Positions 26,399 to 35,562 of a stretch of 64,000 nucleotides of DNA are shown here, in pieces. Positions within the stretch are counted from its first letter, which is position 1, and every line of letters starts with the position of its first letter. Where the stretch lies: positions 248,001 to 312,000 of the forward strand of contig JAGWTR010000001.1 in the NCBI GenBank assembly GCA_028868855.1, given 5' to 3'. Under the pieces are notes generated by a model, which saw only the letters and a program-made list of their open reading frames with translations, did no database searches and had not been told where the DNA came from. A program made the position numbers and the translations under genes. Source of the stretch: Burkholderiales bacterium (GTDB lineage Bacteria; Pseudomonadota; Gammaproteobacteria; Burkholderiales; Burkholderiaceae_C).

Positions 26399-27155
26399 TG
26401 TCGCTCGCACTCCATTGCGCGTGCGCAAGGTGCACCCCTTGCGTGCCTTGATCTGGCTGCGCCGAGGCTGGCATGACTTCATGAACGCGCCCGACATCGG
26501 CCTGCTGCACGGCGTGGCGGCGAGCGCCATTGGCGGCCTGATGCTGTGGCTGGCCTGGGACAAGTTCTGGTGGCTGGCGGGGGTGTTTTCGGGCTTCCTG
26601 CTGGTGGCGCCAGGGCTGTCTACCGGCCTTTACGCTGTCAGCCGGGCCATACAGCGCGGCGAGCCGGTCAGCTGGGCAACCGTGTGGAAGGTGTGGACGG
26701 GTTTTGACCGCCGCCTGGCCACTTTTGGCCTGCTCTTGATGCTGGCAGGCACCGTCTGGGTGCTCACCTCGGCGGCCTTCATCACCCTGAGCGTGCACCC
26801 GCCCGTCACCACCCCCATGGACTTTCTGCAGCGGGTCGTGCTGTCTCCCAGGTCCGCGGTGTTCGAAACGTGGCTGATGCTTGGTGGGCTCATGGTGGCC
26901 CCGGTATTTGCATCCAGTGCAGTGTCCATTCCCTTGATGATGGACCGCCGCGTGGGTGTGTTGCGTGCCGTGCTGACCAGTTGGCGTGCCGTCATGCTCA
27001 ATCCCGCTCCGCTGGCCTTGTGGGCCGCCATCGTGATGGGCTTGACCTTGTTGGGGCTGGGTACTTTGATGTTTGGGCTGGTGCTGGTGGTGCCGGTCCT
27101 GGGGCATGCCCGCTGGCACGCCTACCGAGACCTCGTGGTCAGAGAGAATGTTTGA
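26391..27155 (+). CDS. DUF2189-like integral membrane protein
   Basis: 254 residues with about six hydrophobic helices (AASAIGGLMLWLAW, WWLAGVFSGFLLVAPGLSTGLYAVS, LATFGLLLMLAGTVWVL, WLMLGGLMVAPVFASSAVSIPLM, and two at the C-terminus). The closing VPVLGHARWHAYRDLV and the N-terminal RRGWHDF are typical of DUF2189 proteins, often loosely called cytochrome-oxidase-subunit-like. No function is known. The ATG at 26391 overlaps the lolC stop; the last base is shared with the next gene's start, so it is embedded between lolC and lolD in one operon. Confidence 0.78.
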   Translation: MNDVARTPLRVRKVHPLRALIWLRRGWHDFMNAPDIGLLHGVAASAIGGLMLWLAWDKFWWLAGVFSGFLLVAPGLSTGLYAVSRAIQRGEPVSWATVWKVWTGFDRRLATFGLLLMLAGTVWVLTSAAFITLSVHPPVTTPMDFLQRVVLSPRSAVFETWLMLGGLMVAPVFASSAVSIPLMMDRRVGVLRAVLTSWRAVMLNPAPLALWAAIVMGLTLLGLGTLMFGLVLVVPVLGHARWHAYRDLVVRENV

Positions 27156-27364
27156 TGTTTGGCTGGAGCGAAGAGCAAATTGCTCAATGGGGGCTCACCT
27201 TTGGCGTGGGCTCGTTCATCCTGTACATGATGTTCATCATCTTGCAGTTGGCCCGCGAATCCAAGGCGGGCAAGTTCGGCACCTTTGTGCTGTTCCTGGT
27301 GCTGGGCTTTGGCATTCTGGGCTTCGTGGCCAAGAACGTGATCGCCTTGTTGCTCAACATTTGA
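27155..27364 (+). CDS. DUF2788 small membrane protein
   Basis: 69 residues: [19 protein letters not shown] followed by two hydrophobic helices ([13 protein letters not shown] and [24 protein letters not shown]) joined by a basic loop RESKAGKFG. This is the DUF2788 pattern seen in Beta- and Gammaproteobacteria. No function known. It starts at the end of the DUF2189 gene and lies 16 bases before lolD. Confidence 0.83.
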   Translation: MFGWSEEQIAQWGLTFGVGSFILYMMFIILQLARESKAGKFGTFVLFLVLGFGILGFVAKNVIALLLNI

Positions 27365-27380
27365 ATCGGCAATCCAACAC

Positions 27381-28073
27381 GTGAGTCCAGATCTGTCCCC
27401 AGCCCCCATCCTTCAGGCCCAGGGCCTGACCAAGCGCTTCACCGAAGGCCCGCTGGACGTGACCGTGCTGCAGGGCGTGGACCTGGCCGTCGCGCGTGGC
27501 GAGACCCTGGCCATCGTGGGCGCTTCCGGGTCCGGCAAGAGCACCTTGTTGCACCTTTTGGGCGGACTGGAAGCCCCCACCACCGGACGCGTCGAATTGA
27601 TGGGCCGTGATTTTGCCAAGCTCACTGCGGCCGAGCAAGGCGCCTGGCGCAACCAGCACCTGGGCTTCATTTACCAGTTTCACCACTTACTGCCCGAATT
27701 CTCTGCCGTGGACAACGTTGCCATGCCCTTGCTGATTCGGCGCCAGCCCTTGGCTGAAGCCCGTCGGCGTGCCCTGGCCATGTTGAGCCGTGTCGGCCTG
27801 TCGTCACGTGCCGAGCATCGGCCGTCCGAGCTGTCCGGGGGCGAGCGTCAGCGCGTCGCCGTGGCACGGGCCCTGGTCTCACAACCGGCCTGCGTGCTGG
27901 CCGACGAGCCCACCGGCAATCTGGACCGCAGCACCGCCGAAGGCGTGTTTGGCCTGATGCTGGACCTGGCCCGCGAGCAGGGAACGGCCTTCGTGATGGT
28001 CACCCATGACGACAGCCTGGCCCAGCGCTGCGACCGTCGTGCGCGGCTGGTGTTGGGGCGACTGAGCGCGTAG
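27381..28073 (+). CDS. lolD: Lipoprotein-releasing system ATP-binding protein (LolD)
   Basis: 230 residues, ATPase partner of LolC. Motifs: Walker [11 protein letters not shown]-loop [22 protein letters not shown] (the LolD/MacB-type segment), signature [15 protein letters not shown], Walker [12 protein letters not shown] and H-loop VTHD. Initiates at GTG. In the same operon as lolC but separated from it by two small membrane-protein genes. Confidence 0.95.
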   Translation: MSPDLSPAPILQAQGLTKRFTEGPLDVTVLQGVDLAVARGETLAIVGASGSGKSTLLHLLGGLEAPTTGRVELMGRDFAKLTAAEQGAWRNQHLGFIYQFHHLLPEFSAVDNVAMPLLIRRQPLAEARRRALAMLSRVGLSSRAEHRPSELSGGERQRVAVARALVSQPACVLADEPTGNLDRSTAEGVFGLMLDLAREQGTAFVMVTHDDSLAQRCDRRARLVLGRLSA

Positions 28074-28083
28074 AGTCGCTCCA

Positions 28084-28926
28084 ATGTGGATCGACACCCA
28101 TTGCCACCTAGACGCGTCCGAATTTGACGCCGACCGCGCGGCGGTGATTGAGCGAGCGCGCGCCGCAGGCGTCGGCCTGATGGTTGTTCCGGCCGTCATT
28201 CCGGCCAGTTTCGACGCGGCGCGTCAGGCGGCCCTGCAGTGTGGAGGGGGCTATGCCTTGGGCATCCACCCCCTGTTCGTTCACCAGGTGGGCGACGATG
28301 CCTTGGCCTTGTTGCGCGCGGCGTTGCAGCAGCATCGAGACGACCCGCGCCTGGTGGCAGTTGGCGAGATTGGGTTGGACTATTTGGTGCCCCATTTGCA
28401 AGATCCCATCAGCCGTGCTCGGCAAGAATCTCTTTACACCGGTCAGCTGGCCTTGGCCGCCGAGTTTGATTTGCCGGTGATCGTGCACGTGCGTCGCAGC
28501 GCCGACGCCTTGCTCAAGCACCTGCGCCGCCAGCAGGCGCTAGGTCGGCCAGTGTCGGGCGGCATTGCACACGCTTTCAACGGCAGTGCCCAGCAGGCAC
28601 AAACCTTTCTGGACATGGGCTTCAAATTGGGCTTTGGCGGGGCCATGACCTTCGAGCGAGCCTCGCGGATACGGCAACTGGCCACGGAGTTGCCTGCCGA
28701 GGCCATTGTGCTGGAGACCGATGCCCCTGACATCCCGCCTCAATGGCTGTACCTGACGGCACAGGACCGGTCGCGTGGCCTTGTCAGCCGCAACGAGCCG
28801 GCCCAGTTACCGCGCATCGCACAAAGCTTGGCCGCCCTCAGGGGCTGGTCGCTGGAGCAGACGCGTGAACGCACCACGGCCAATGCCTTGGATGTCTTGC
28901 CGAAATTGCGCCCCATGGCCGCATGA
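28084..28926 (+). CDS. TatD family metal-dependent deoxyribonuclease
   Basis: 280 residues, amidohydrolase fold. Metal-ligand motifs: DTHCHLDASEFD at the N-terminus, GEIGLDY, the VIVHVRR strand, GIAHAFNG and LETDAPDIPP at the C-terminus. TatD-type enzymes are 3'-5' exonucleases for DNA/RNA. It follows lolD by ten bases and may be its last co-transcribed gene. More than one TatD paralogue is common, so no finer symbol is given. Confidence 0.93.
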   Translation: MWIDTHCHLDASEFDADRAAVIERARAAGVGLMVVPAVIPASFDAARQAALQCGGGYALGIHPLFVHQVGDDALALLRAALQQHRDDPRLVAVGEIGLDYLVPHLQDPISRARQESLYTGQLALAAEFDLPVIVHVRRSADALLKHLRRQQALGRPVSGGIAHAFNGSAQQAQTFLDMGFKLGFGGAMTFERASRIRQLATELPAEAIVLETDAPDIPPQWLYLTAQDRSRGLVSRNEPAQLPRIAQSLAALRGWSLEQTRERTTANALDVLPKLRPMAA

Positions 28927-29029
28927 TTGGCGCTTCCTGCCAAAAAATGGGTCTGCTGGCGGGACATGTCACTACAGGGTCAGATGCAGGGCGAGTCGTT
29001 GATGGGCGGGTGTGCCACACTTCGGCCCT

Positions 29030-29794
29030 GTGAAACGCAAACTCAAACTGCCCGAAGCCACTCTTTCAGAATCACGCGGCGTGCGCTGCCTGCACCTGGA
29101 CACGCCCTGGATCCAGGGCGCCATGCGCGTCAGCAAACCGCTCAAGCTTGAGCTGGAATACATTCAGCGCATGATGGCCTGGATGCTGCTGCGCGACCCC
29201 GCCACGCTGGCCCACACCCGTTGCGTGCAACTGGGCCTGGGCGCTGCGGCCATCACTAAGTTCTGCCACGCCGTGCTGCGCGCACCCACGATCGCGGTTG
29301 AACTCAACCCCGGCGTCATTGAGGTGTGCCGCAACTGGTTCAAACTCCCGGACGATGATGATCGCTTGCGCGTCATCAACATGGATGCCGCCAGGTACGT
29401 CGCCGATGCCACTTGCATTGCCAGCGTCGACGCCCTGTGCGTGGACCTGTACGACCACGAGGCCGCCAGCCCCGTGCTGGACGACGAGTCCTTCTACCGC
29501 GATTGCTGGCGTCTGCTCGATGACGGGGGCGTGATGAGCGTCAACCTATTTGGCCGCGACGCCAGCTTTGAACGCAGCGCCGCCCGCATGGCCGCCGCCT
29601 TCGGGCCCGATCGCATCGCCAAGCTCGCGCCCACCCGCGATGGCAACACCATCGTGCTGGGCTGGAAAGGCTTTGACCTGCCAAACCGAGAACTACTGGC
29701 CGAACGTGCCGAACTTTTACAAAATCGATTCGAGCTTCCGGCCGGAAAATGGGTGAAGCTTTTATCCACGTTCACCGCCCGCCCGACGACATGA
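29030..29794 (+). CDS. Spermidine-synthase-like (SpeE fold) protein
   Basis: 254 residues, Rossmann methyltransferase/aminopropyltransferase fold. Motif I is VQLGLGAAAITKF and the acidic strand ends VELNPGVIEVCR; VDALCVDLYDHEAASPVLDDESFY and GGVMSVNLFGRD follow. The polyamine-binding residues of true SpeE cannot be verified, so spermidine synthesis is not claimed. GTG at 30-KRKLKLPEATL is preferred over an upstream GTG at 29012 because related proteins begin with (M/V)KRK. The stop overlaps the ATG of the GspE-like gene (ATGA), implying coupling. Confidence 0.78.
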   Translation: MKRKLKLPEATLSESRGVRCLHLDTPWIQGAMRVSKPLKLELEYIQRMMAWMLLRDPATLAHTRCVQLGLGAAAITKFCHAVLRAPTIAVELNPGVIEVCRNWFKLPDDDDRLRVINMDAARYVADATCIASVDALCVDLYDHEAASPVLDDESFYRDCWRLLDDGGVMSVNLFGRDASFERSAARMAAAFGPDRIAKLAPTRDGNTIVLGWKGFDLPNRELLAERAELLQNRFELPAGKWVKLLSTFTARPTT

Positions 29795-31596
29795 CCGCAT
29801 CCCACTCGTCCTCGCACGCCAAGCCCAAGCGTCGTGCCATCACCCACAAGGGCCCACTGGACTGGAAGGTCTTGCTGGCCTGGATGGCCGAGGACAACCT
29901 CATCACCGTCAAGGAAGGTGAGCGCGTGGCTCAGCGCTTCGCGGCGGGCGACAGCGCCCAGCACCCCCTGGTGCGCCTGGGCGGCATGGGACTGAAGCGG
30001 GCCGACACGGGCTCCGCACTGGAGCTGGAACAGTTGACCGAATGGCTGGCGGCTCATGTGGGCCTGCCTTACTTGCGCATCGACCCGCTCAAGGTCGACG
30101 TGGCCCGCGTGTCCGAGGTCATGTCCATCAACTACGCCGAGCGGCGCAAGTGCCTGCCCGTGCAGGTGGGCCTCAACGACATCACCATCGCCACCTGTGA
30201 GCCCCTGGACGTGGCCTGGCTCGACGAGATTCTGGCGCACACCAAAAAAACCGTGCGCATCGTCGTCTCCAGCCCGCTGGATTTGCAGCGTTACCGCACC
30301 GAGTTCTACACGCTGGCCAAGTCGGTTCGCGACGCCAACAAAAAGACCGGCGATAGCGTGGCCCACAACTTCGAGCAACTGGTCGAGTTGGGCAAAACCA
30401 ATCGCCAGCTTGATGCCAACGACCAGGGCATCATCCAAGTGGTCGACTGGCTGTGGCAATACGCGTTTGACCAGCGTTCATCGGACATCCACCTGGAGCC
30501 TCGGCGCGAAATGGGTGCCATCCGCTTTCGCATCGACGGTGTGCTGCACACGGTGTACCAAGTGCCCTTGTCGGTGATGCAGGCCATGACGGCGCGCATC
30601 AAGCTGCTGGGCCGCATGGACGTGGTCGAGCGCCGCCGTCCGCTGGACGGACGCATCAAGACGCGCAACCCCAGCGGCGACGAAGTTGAAATGCGGCTGT
30701 CGACCATGCCGACGGCCTTTGGCGAAAAGATGGTGATGCGCATCTTTGACCCGGACAACACCGTCAAGTCACTCGACGCGCTGGGCTTTGCCGCCAGCGA
30801 GCAGCAGGTCTGGGAGCAGCTTGTGTCGCGACCGCACGGCATCGTGCTGGTCACGGGCCCCACCGGTTCGGGCAAGACCACCACGCTGTATTCCACGCTC
30901 AAACGCCTGGCCACCGACGAGGTCAACGTCTGCACCATCGAAGACCCGATCGAAATGATCGAGCCGTCGTTCAACCAGACGCAAGTGCAGTCCAACATCG
31001 ACCTGGGCTTTGCCGAAGGTGTGCGCGCCCTGATGCGGCAGGACCCGGACATCATCATGGTCGGAGAAATCCGCGACCTGGAAACCGCCGAGATGGCCAT
31101 CCAGTCGGCCCTGACGGGGCACCTGGTCTTCTCGACGCTGCACACCAATGATGCGGTCTCGGCCATCACCCGCCTGACTGACATCGGCGTGGCGCCCTAT
31201 CTGATCAGTGCCACGGTGATTGGCGTGCTGGCCCAGCGCCTGGTGCGCACCTTGTGTTCGGCATGCAAGCAAGCCGATGACTCCTTGTCGCCAGAGACCC
31301 TGGCCACGGCCATCAAGCCCTGGCGCATGAATGGCACCTTGCGACCCTATAAGCCAGTGGGTTGCCTTGAGTGCCGCATGACCGGCTTCAAGGGGCGGGT
31401 CGGGCTGTATGAATTGCTGCCGATTTCAGAGGGCATGCGTGCCGCCATGAACCCGACCGTCGACATGGCCAAGCTGCGCCAGGTGTCGGCGCAGGAGGGC
31501 TTGCGCCCCTTGCGTCTGTCGGGCGTGATGAAAGTGGCCGAAGGCCTCACCACGCTGGACGAAGTCCTGCGCAACACGCCTCAGTGGGAAGGCTGA
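29791..31596 (+). CDS. GspE/PilB-type secretion or pilus assembly ATPase
   Basis: 601 residues, hexameric ATPase of the type II secretion/type IV pilus family. The N-terminal MshEN/T2SE-N-like region covers roughly residues 15-170. Core motifs are Walker A GPTGSGKTTTLYS, Asp box TIEDPIE, Walker B RQDPDIIMVGEIRD, His box TGHLVFSTLHTNDA, and a zinc tetracysteine CSAC...CLEC before GFKGRVGLYELLP. No other secretion or pilus gene lies nearby, so this is an orphan copy whose machinery must be elsewhere. Its stop overlaps by 16 bases the 3' end of the convergent histidine kinase gene. Confidence 0.9.
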   Translation: MTASHSSSHAKPKRRAITHKGPLDWKVLLAWMAEDNLITVKEGERVAQRFAAGDSAQHPLVRLGGMGLKRADTGSALELEQLTEWLAAHVGLPYLRIDPLKVDVARVSEVMSINYAERRKCLPVQVGLNDITIATCEPLDVAWLDEILAHTKKTVRIVVSSPLDLQRYRTEFYTLAKSVRDANKKTGDSVAHNFEQLVELGKTNRQLDANDQGIIQVVDWLWQYAFDQRSSDIHLEPRREMGAIRFRIDGVLHTVYQVPLSVMQAMTARIKLLGRMDVVERRRPLDGRIKTRNPSGDEVEMRLSTMPTAFGEKMVMRIFDPDNTVKSLDALGFAASEQQVWEQLVSRPHGIVLVTGPTGSGKTTTLYSTLKRLATDEVNVCTIEDPIEMIEPSFNQTQVQSNIDLGFAEGVRALMRQDPDIIMVGEIRDLETAEMAIQSALTGHLVFSTLHTNDAVSAITRLTDIGVAPYLISATVIGVLAQRLVRTLCSACKQADDSLSPETLATAIKPWRMNGTLRPYKPVGCLECRMTGFKGRVGLYELLPISEGMRAAMNPTVDMAKLRQVSAQEGLRPLRLSGVMKVAEGLTTLDEVLRNTPQWEG

Positions 31597-33893
31597 GACT
31601 CGCTTCCTGAAAAGGACTCGATCACCACCTCGCAGCACACGCCCTTAGGCTGGGCCTCGCTCCAGCGCACGCTACCGCCCAATTGCTTGACCCGCTTGCG
31701 CACGCCGCCCAGCCCCAGTCCGTGAACCCAGGTTTCGGGCTCGTGCCCCAGGCCATTGTCGGTCACCGTCAGGGACAGGCGGTCGTTGTTCAGCACCAGT
31801 TGCACCTGCACCTTCGAGGCTTTGGCGTGACTGATGGTGTTGTTCACCAGCTCACGCAGGATGCGCGTCAGCCCAGACCACTGCACCATGTTCAAGACCA
31901 GGTCGCAATCCAGGGTCATCTGCCAAGTCACCTCGCAGCGAGCCGCGCTCAGGCGCTGGCTGATGTCCCGCTTCCATTCGCTCGCGGCATCGCTCAAGAC
32001 GTGACTTTGCGCAGCCAGTCCCCGTGTCAGCGTTTTCAAGTCCTGCAAGGTGTGACGGATGTATTCCTCAATGTCCGCGTTGGGCGCCTGGTACATCAAG
32101 GTCAGCAGGCGCGCGCCAATGTCATCGTGCAGGTCTTGCGCAATGCGGATCCGCTCTTCGCTGCGGCCTTGCTCCACAGCCTGGTCAAAGCTCAACACGC
32201 GGTGCAGCTGATCAATGACGCGGTCTGCTAGGCGGGCATCCTCCACGGTGAACAGACGCCGTCCCTTGTTGGAATGCTTGAGCACCAGGACATGGCGGGG
32301 GTTGCCCGTGAGAGGCAGAAGCCTTGGCAGCGGCACCACCAGCACCGAGCCATTGCCGCGCAACTCAGAGAAGGGCACCTCGCCGCGCACCAGCGTCGCT
32401 TCGATCGGATCGAACAATTCGCGCATCAGGCGTGTCAACAGCTCGTCGATTCTGCCCGGTTGGCTCTCCAGGTCGCGCGCCATGCGGTAGATCCGCTCGA
32501 ACAGACGCTCCATGGTGATCGGGTCGCGTCCCGGCAGGCGTGCCATCAGCCAGCGTCGCACGCTCATGTACACGCCAAAGGCCATGAACAGCGACAAGGT
32601 CATTGATGTGAACTGGCTCAGCGAAAACACCGCCACGAACAGCACGTCCAGCGACGCGGCCACCGTGCTGGAAGCCGCCAACAGAGAGAACTCCTGCAGG
32701 ATCTGCTTGGACCGTGACAAATAGGGCGCCAGCAGCAGTTGGGACGCAAAGAACACGTGCCAGGTCATCACCCCGAAAATCGAGATGTTGAGCTGCATGT
32801 CGGGTCGCGCCCCGCCTTTGGCGATGGCCACGCTCATCAGCACCCAAGTGGCCAGGGTGATGGAGGTAAAGCGCTGCATGACCAGCGCGAAGGGGTGCGA
32901 CGAAGCCCGGTAGGTCGCGCTCATCAGCACGATGGCGACCACGCCCATCACTGTGCACCCGATGTGAATCCACCACCAGCTGCCGGGCGTGTCCAGTTGG
33001 ATGGCGATCAGCCCCAAGCCCAAGGCCGCCGCCCAGCCCAGCAAGGTGAAATAGGGCCAGCCCTGCAGCCGACGAGGGTGGAGCACAGCCACTTGGATGA
33101 TGGCCGCCGCCGTGACCAGATCAAAACCGGTCCGCAAACGCGTGTCCAGGACGACAAACCAGTCCGGCATGAACAGATCGAGGTTGCCCTCCATCGCGAT
33201 CAACACCAATTGGCCTGCCTGGCACACAGCGAGGATGGCATAGGCCACATTGCGCCACTGCGGCCCGGCCAGCACCACCACCGCGCCCACCGCGAACACC
33301 ATCAGTGCCAGGCAGGACAGCAGCCAGAACAACGGGCTCAGGCCGGACCATCCTCGCGGGTTCATCAACACGGATTGATTGGGCGCATTGGCCAGCTCAA
33401 GTTGCAAGGTCGGTTGCTCGGCAGGCAGCGCCTGCATCAGGCGATTGATGCCATGGTGCAGTTCAAAAAAGCGCTTGCGTTGTTCGGGGTCGGGAATCCA
33501 GCGTCCAGAGCGCTGCAACACCAGCACGTCTATCGGGGCCTTGAGGACTTGAGCGCCGTCTGGAGCGGTCTGGGCCTGGCCGCTGAGCCCTTTCAAGAGA
33601 TGGCCTTCCAGGTGCTGCAAGGCCGGCTGGTCCACCGAGTGCACCCGGACAAGCCCTTCGGGCGTGGCCCGCAAGGTCATCGGCAATCTGGGCTGAAGGG
33701 ACAACCACTGTCCCACCAAGAGCAGCGCAGTGAAGCCTGCCAGCACCGCGCCGACCAGCAGGCGTAAACGCCAGCCCATCCGGCGCGGCAAGTCGTGGGC
33801 CCCTTGGAGGACTTCTTCAAGGGTAGGGATGTCGCCCGGCTCCTGAATCCGCAGATCAAGGTTGGGCATTGCGGAGTGCTGTGGGGCCGTCAT
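31581..33893 (-). CDS. NarX-type membrane sensor histidine kinase
   Basis: 770 residues. TM1 near residues 40-65, an extracytoplasmic domain to about 180, then roughly eight further hydrophobic helices to about 450, a GAF-like cytoplasmic segment (about 490-575), a HisKA_3 dimerisation helix with phosphoacceptor His near 589 in RIAQDLHDDIGAR, and a HATPase with N-box ELVNNTISHAK and G-box VTDNGLG. The ligand is unknown. It lies 26 bases after the NarL-type regulator gene in one operon. A start eight codons downstream is possible. Confidence 0.87.
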   Translation of the reverse strand: MTAPQHSAMPNLDLRIQEPGDIPTLEEVLQGAHDLPRRMGWRLRLLVGAVLAGFTALLLVGQWLSLQPRLPMTLRATPEGLVRVHSVDQPALQHLEGHLLKGLSGQAQTAPDGAQVLKAPIDVLVLQRSGRWIPDPEQRKRFFELHHGINRLMQALPAEQPTLQLELANAPNQSVLMNPRGWSGLSPLFWLLSCLALMVFAVGAVVVLAGPQWRNVAYAILAVCQAGQLVLIAMEGNLDLFMPDWFVVLDTRLRTGFDLVTAAAIIQVAVLHPRRLQGWPYFTLLGWAAALGLGLIAIQLDTPGSWWWIHIGCTVMGVVAIVLMSATYRASSHPFALVMQRFTSITLATWVLMSVAIAKGGARPDMQLNISIFGVMTWHVFFASQLLLAPYLSRSKQILQEFSLLAASSTVAASLDVLFVAVFSLSQFTSMTLSLFMAFGVYMSVRRWLMARLPGRDPITMERLFERIYRMARDLESQPGRIDELLTRLMRELFDPIEATLVRGEVPFSELRGNGSVLVVPLPRLLPLTGNPRHVLVLKHSNKGRRLFTVEDARLADRVIDQLHRVLSFDQAVEQGRSEERIRIAQDLHDDIGARLLTLMYQAPNADIEEYIRHTLQDLKTLTRGLAAQSHVLSDAASEWKRDISQRLSAARCEVTWQMTLDCDLVLNMVQWSGLTRILRELVNNTISHAKASKVQVQLVLNNDRLSLTVTDNGLGHEPETWVHGLGLGGVRKRVKQLGGSVRWSEAQPKGVCCEVVIESFSGSESQPSH

Positions 33894-33919
33894 GGTGGGG
33901 CTGGCTCCGTGCCCGTTGT

Positions 33920-34636
33920 TTAGACCAGCCCTTGTTTGCTGGCCAGCACCGCTGCTTCCGCGCGGCTTGATACGTTGAGCTTTTTATAAATGGACTTGAT
34001 GTGGTCATTGACCGTGAACCACTTGATGCCCATTAGCGCGGCGATCTCCTTGATCGTGAAACCCTTGCTGAGGTAGGTCAGCACCTCGCTTTCACGCGGC
34101 GTCAGGCGCTCGTGGTCCAGTGGCGCCAAGGGAGCAGGCGCACTGACAGGCGCGCTCGTCGTGGTGTGGACGGACAGCAGCCCATCACCGGAGCGGAAGT
34201 GGGTCAGCAGCCGCCGTGCAATGGCCGGCGATAGCGGTGGCTGGCCGCGCACGATTTTCTGCAACTCTTCCACCAGCACCTCAAAACGATCCTCCTTCAG
34301 CAGGTAGCCATCGGCACCGCACTGAAGCGCTGGGAAGAGATGCTCGTCGTCCGAATAAAGCGTGGTCACGATCCGGGTCGCGGGGTAGTTGGCCAGTTCG
34401 GCCAGCATCTCCAGGCCGCTGCCATCGGGCAACTCCAGGTCCACCATGATCAGCTGATAAGGGTCGTCAGACAGCGGCGCGCGCCCTCCGGCCTTGTGCC
34501 CCAGCAGGCGCCGCGCAGCGTCCAGGTCGGCAGCCTCCGTGATGGAGCTGATGTCGCTGAAGCTCTCGCGCACAACGCGACACAAAAAGCCCCGGGCGAC
34601 CGGGTTGTCTTCGAGAATTAGAACCTTGACAGCCAT
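33920..34636 (-). CDS. NarL/FixJ family response regulator
   Basis: 238 residues. Receiver domain: acidic pocket LILEDN, phosphoacceptor Asp66 in IMVDLELPDGSG, T/S in VTTLYSDD and Lys in GYLLKED. A Pro/Ala linker leads to a LuxR-type HTH: LTPRESEVLTYLSKGFTIKEIAALMGIKWFTVNDHIKSIYKKLNV. Start MAVKVLILEDN is chosen because GGGAGAGG precedes it; 11 upstream in-frame residues do not fit the fold. Partner of the kinase immediately downstream; target genes unknown. Confidence 0.9.
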   Translation of the reverse strand: MAVKVLILEDNPVARGFLCRVVRESFSDISSITEAADLDAARRLLGHKAGGRAPLSDDPYQLIMVDLELPDGSGLEMLAELANYPATRIVTTLYSDDEHLFPALQCGADGYLLKEDRFEVLVEELQKIVRGQPPLSPAIARRLLTHFRSGDGLLSVHTTTSAPVSAPAPLAPLDHERLTPRESEVLTYLSKGFTIKEIAALMGIKWFTVNDHIKSIYKKLNVSSRAEAAVLASKQGLV

Positions 34637-34800
34637 TAAGCCTCTCCCGAAGCCTGCCATCTCTGGCACGCCGGGGTTGATCTGCGCCCCTGGTCATTTG
34701 GAGCGAACATGGGACCATTATCCGCACGTTATCCGCACGCCCAAAATGCCGCTATGTGAAATTGCATTCATCCAACACAGGGTTGAACCGTGCTGACTCC

Positions 34801-34806
34801 TACAAT
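34801..34806 (+). promoter_or_regulatory. -10 element of surE, probable leaderless start
   Basis: TACAAT matches five of six positions of the -10 consensus and is followed by exactly six bases before the surE ATG. No Shine-Dalgarno sequence lies between. The expected transcription start therefore coincides with the ATG. No good -35 hexamer is present at 16-18 bases, which lowers confidence. Confidence 0.5.
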
Positions 34807-34812
34807 CGCAAC

Positions 34813-35562
34813 ATGCATATTCTGATCGCCAATGATGATGGCTACCTCGCGCCAGGCCTACAAGCCTTGGTAAGCGCTTGTAAGGGCTTGGGCACCATCG
34901 ACGTGTTCGCCCCTGAGCGCAATGCCAGCGGCACGTCCAACTCCCTGACGCTGCACCAACCTTTGACCGTGCACACGGCGGCCAACGGTTTTCGATTCAT
35001 CACCGGCACCCCCTCGGACAGCGTGCACCTGGCCTTGACTTCCGGGCTGATTCCCAAGCCAGACCTGGTGTTGTCAGGCATCAACAACGGCGCCAACATG
35101 GGCGACGACACCTTGTATTCCGGCACTGTGGCCGCGGCCACTGAAGGTTTTCTGTTTGGCATCCCCGCCATTGCGTTTTCCCTGACCGACAAAGGCTGGG
35201 CCCATCTGGATGGGGCCGCCCGCGTGGCCCGTCGAATCATTGACCAAGTCCTGGCCAGACCCCCGCTTGCCGGCCCGTGGCTGCTCAACGTCAATATTCC
35301 GGCCCGCGCCGATGTCGATGCCGCCCCCTGGCAGACCACGCGCCTGGGCCGACGGCACGCCAGTTTTCCGGCCATCGCCCAGACCAATCCGCGTGGCGAG
35401 CCGATTTACTGGATTGGCCCGGCCGGTGAGGCGCGCGACGAAGGCGAGGGCACCGATTTTCAGGTCACGCGCCAGGGTGGCGTGTCCATCACGCCCCTGC
35501 AAGTGGACATGACGCATCACGTCGCCTTGCCCCAATGGCGGGACTGGCTGGTCCAGTCATGA
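34813..35562 (+). CDS. surE: 5'/3'-nucleotidase SurE
   Basis: 249 residues, metal-dependent survival-protein nucleotidase. N-terminal [19 protein letters not shown] supplies the Asp-Asp metal ligands; [11 protein letters not shown] and [28 protein letters not shown] are the other active-site motifs. Starts at the ATG directly behind a -10-like TACAAT. Its stop overlaps the pcm ATG (ATGA). First gene of surE-pcm-nlpD. Confidence 0.96.
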   Translation: MHILIANDDGYLAPGLQALVSACKGLGTIDVFAPERNASGTSNSLTLHQPLTVHTAANGFRFITGTPSDSVHLALTSGLIPKPDLVLSGINNGANMGDDTLYSGTVAAATEGFLFGIPAIAFSLTDKGWAHLDGAARVARRIIDQVLARPPLAGPWLLNVNIPARADVDAAPWQTTRLGRRHASFPAIAQTNPRGEPIYWIGPAGEARDEGEGTDFQVTRQGGVSITPLQVDMTHHVALPQWRDWLVQS

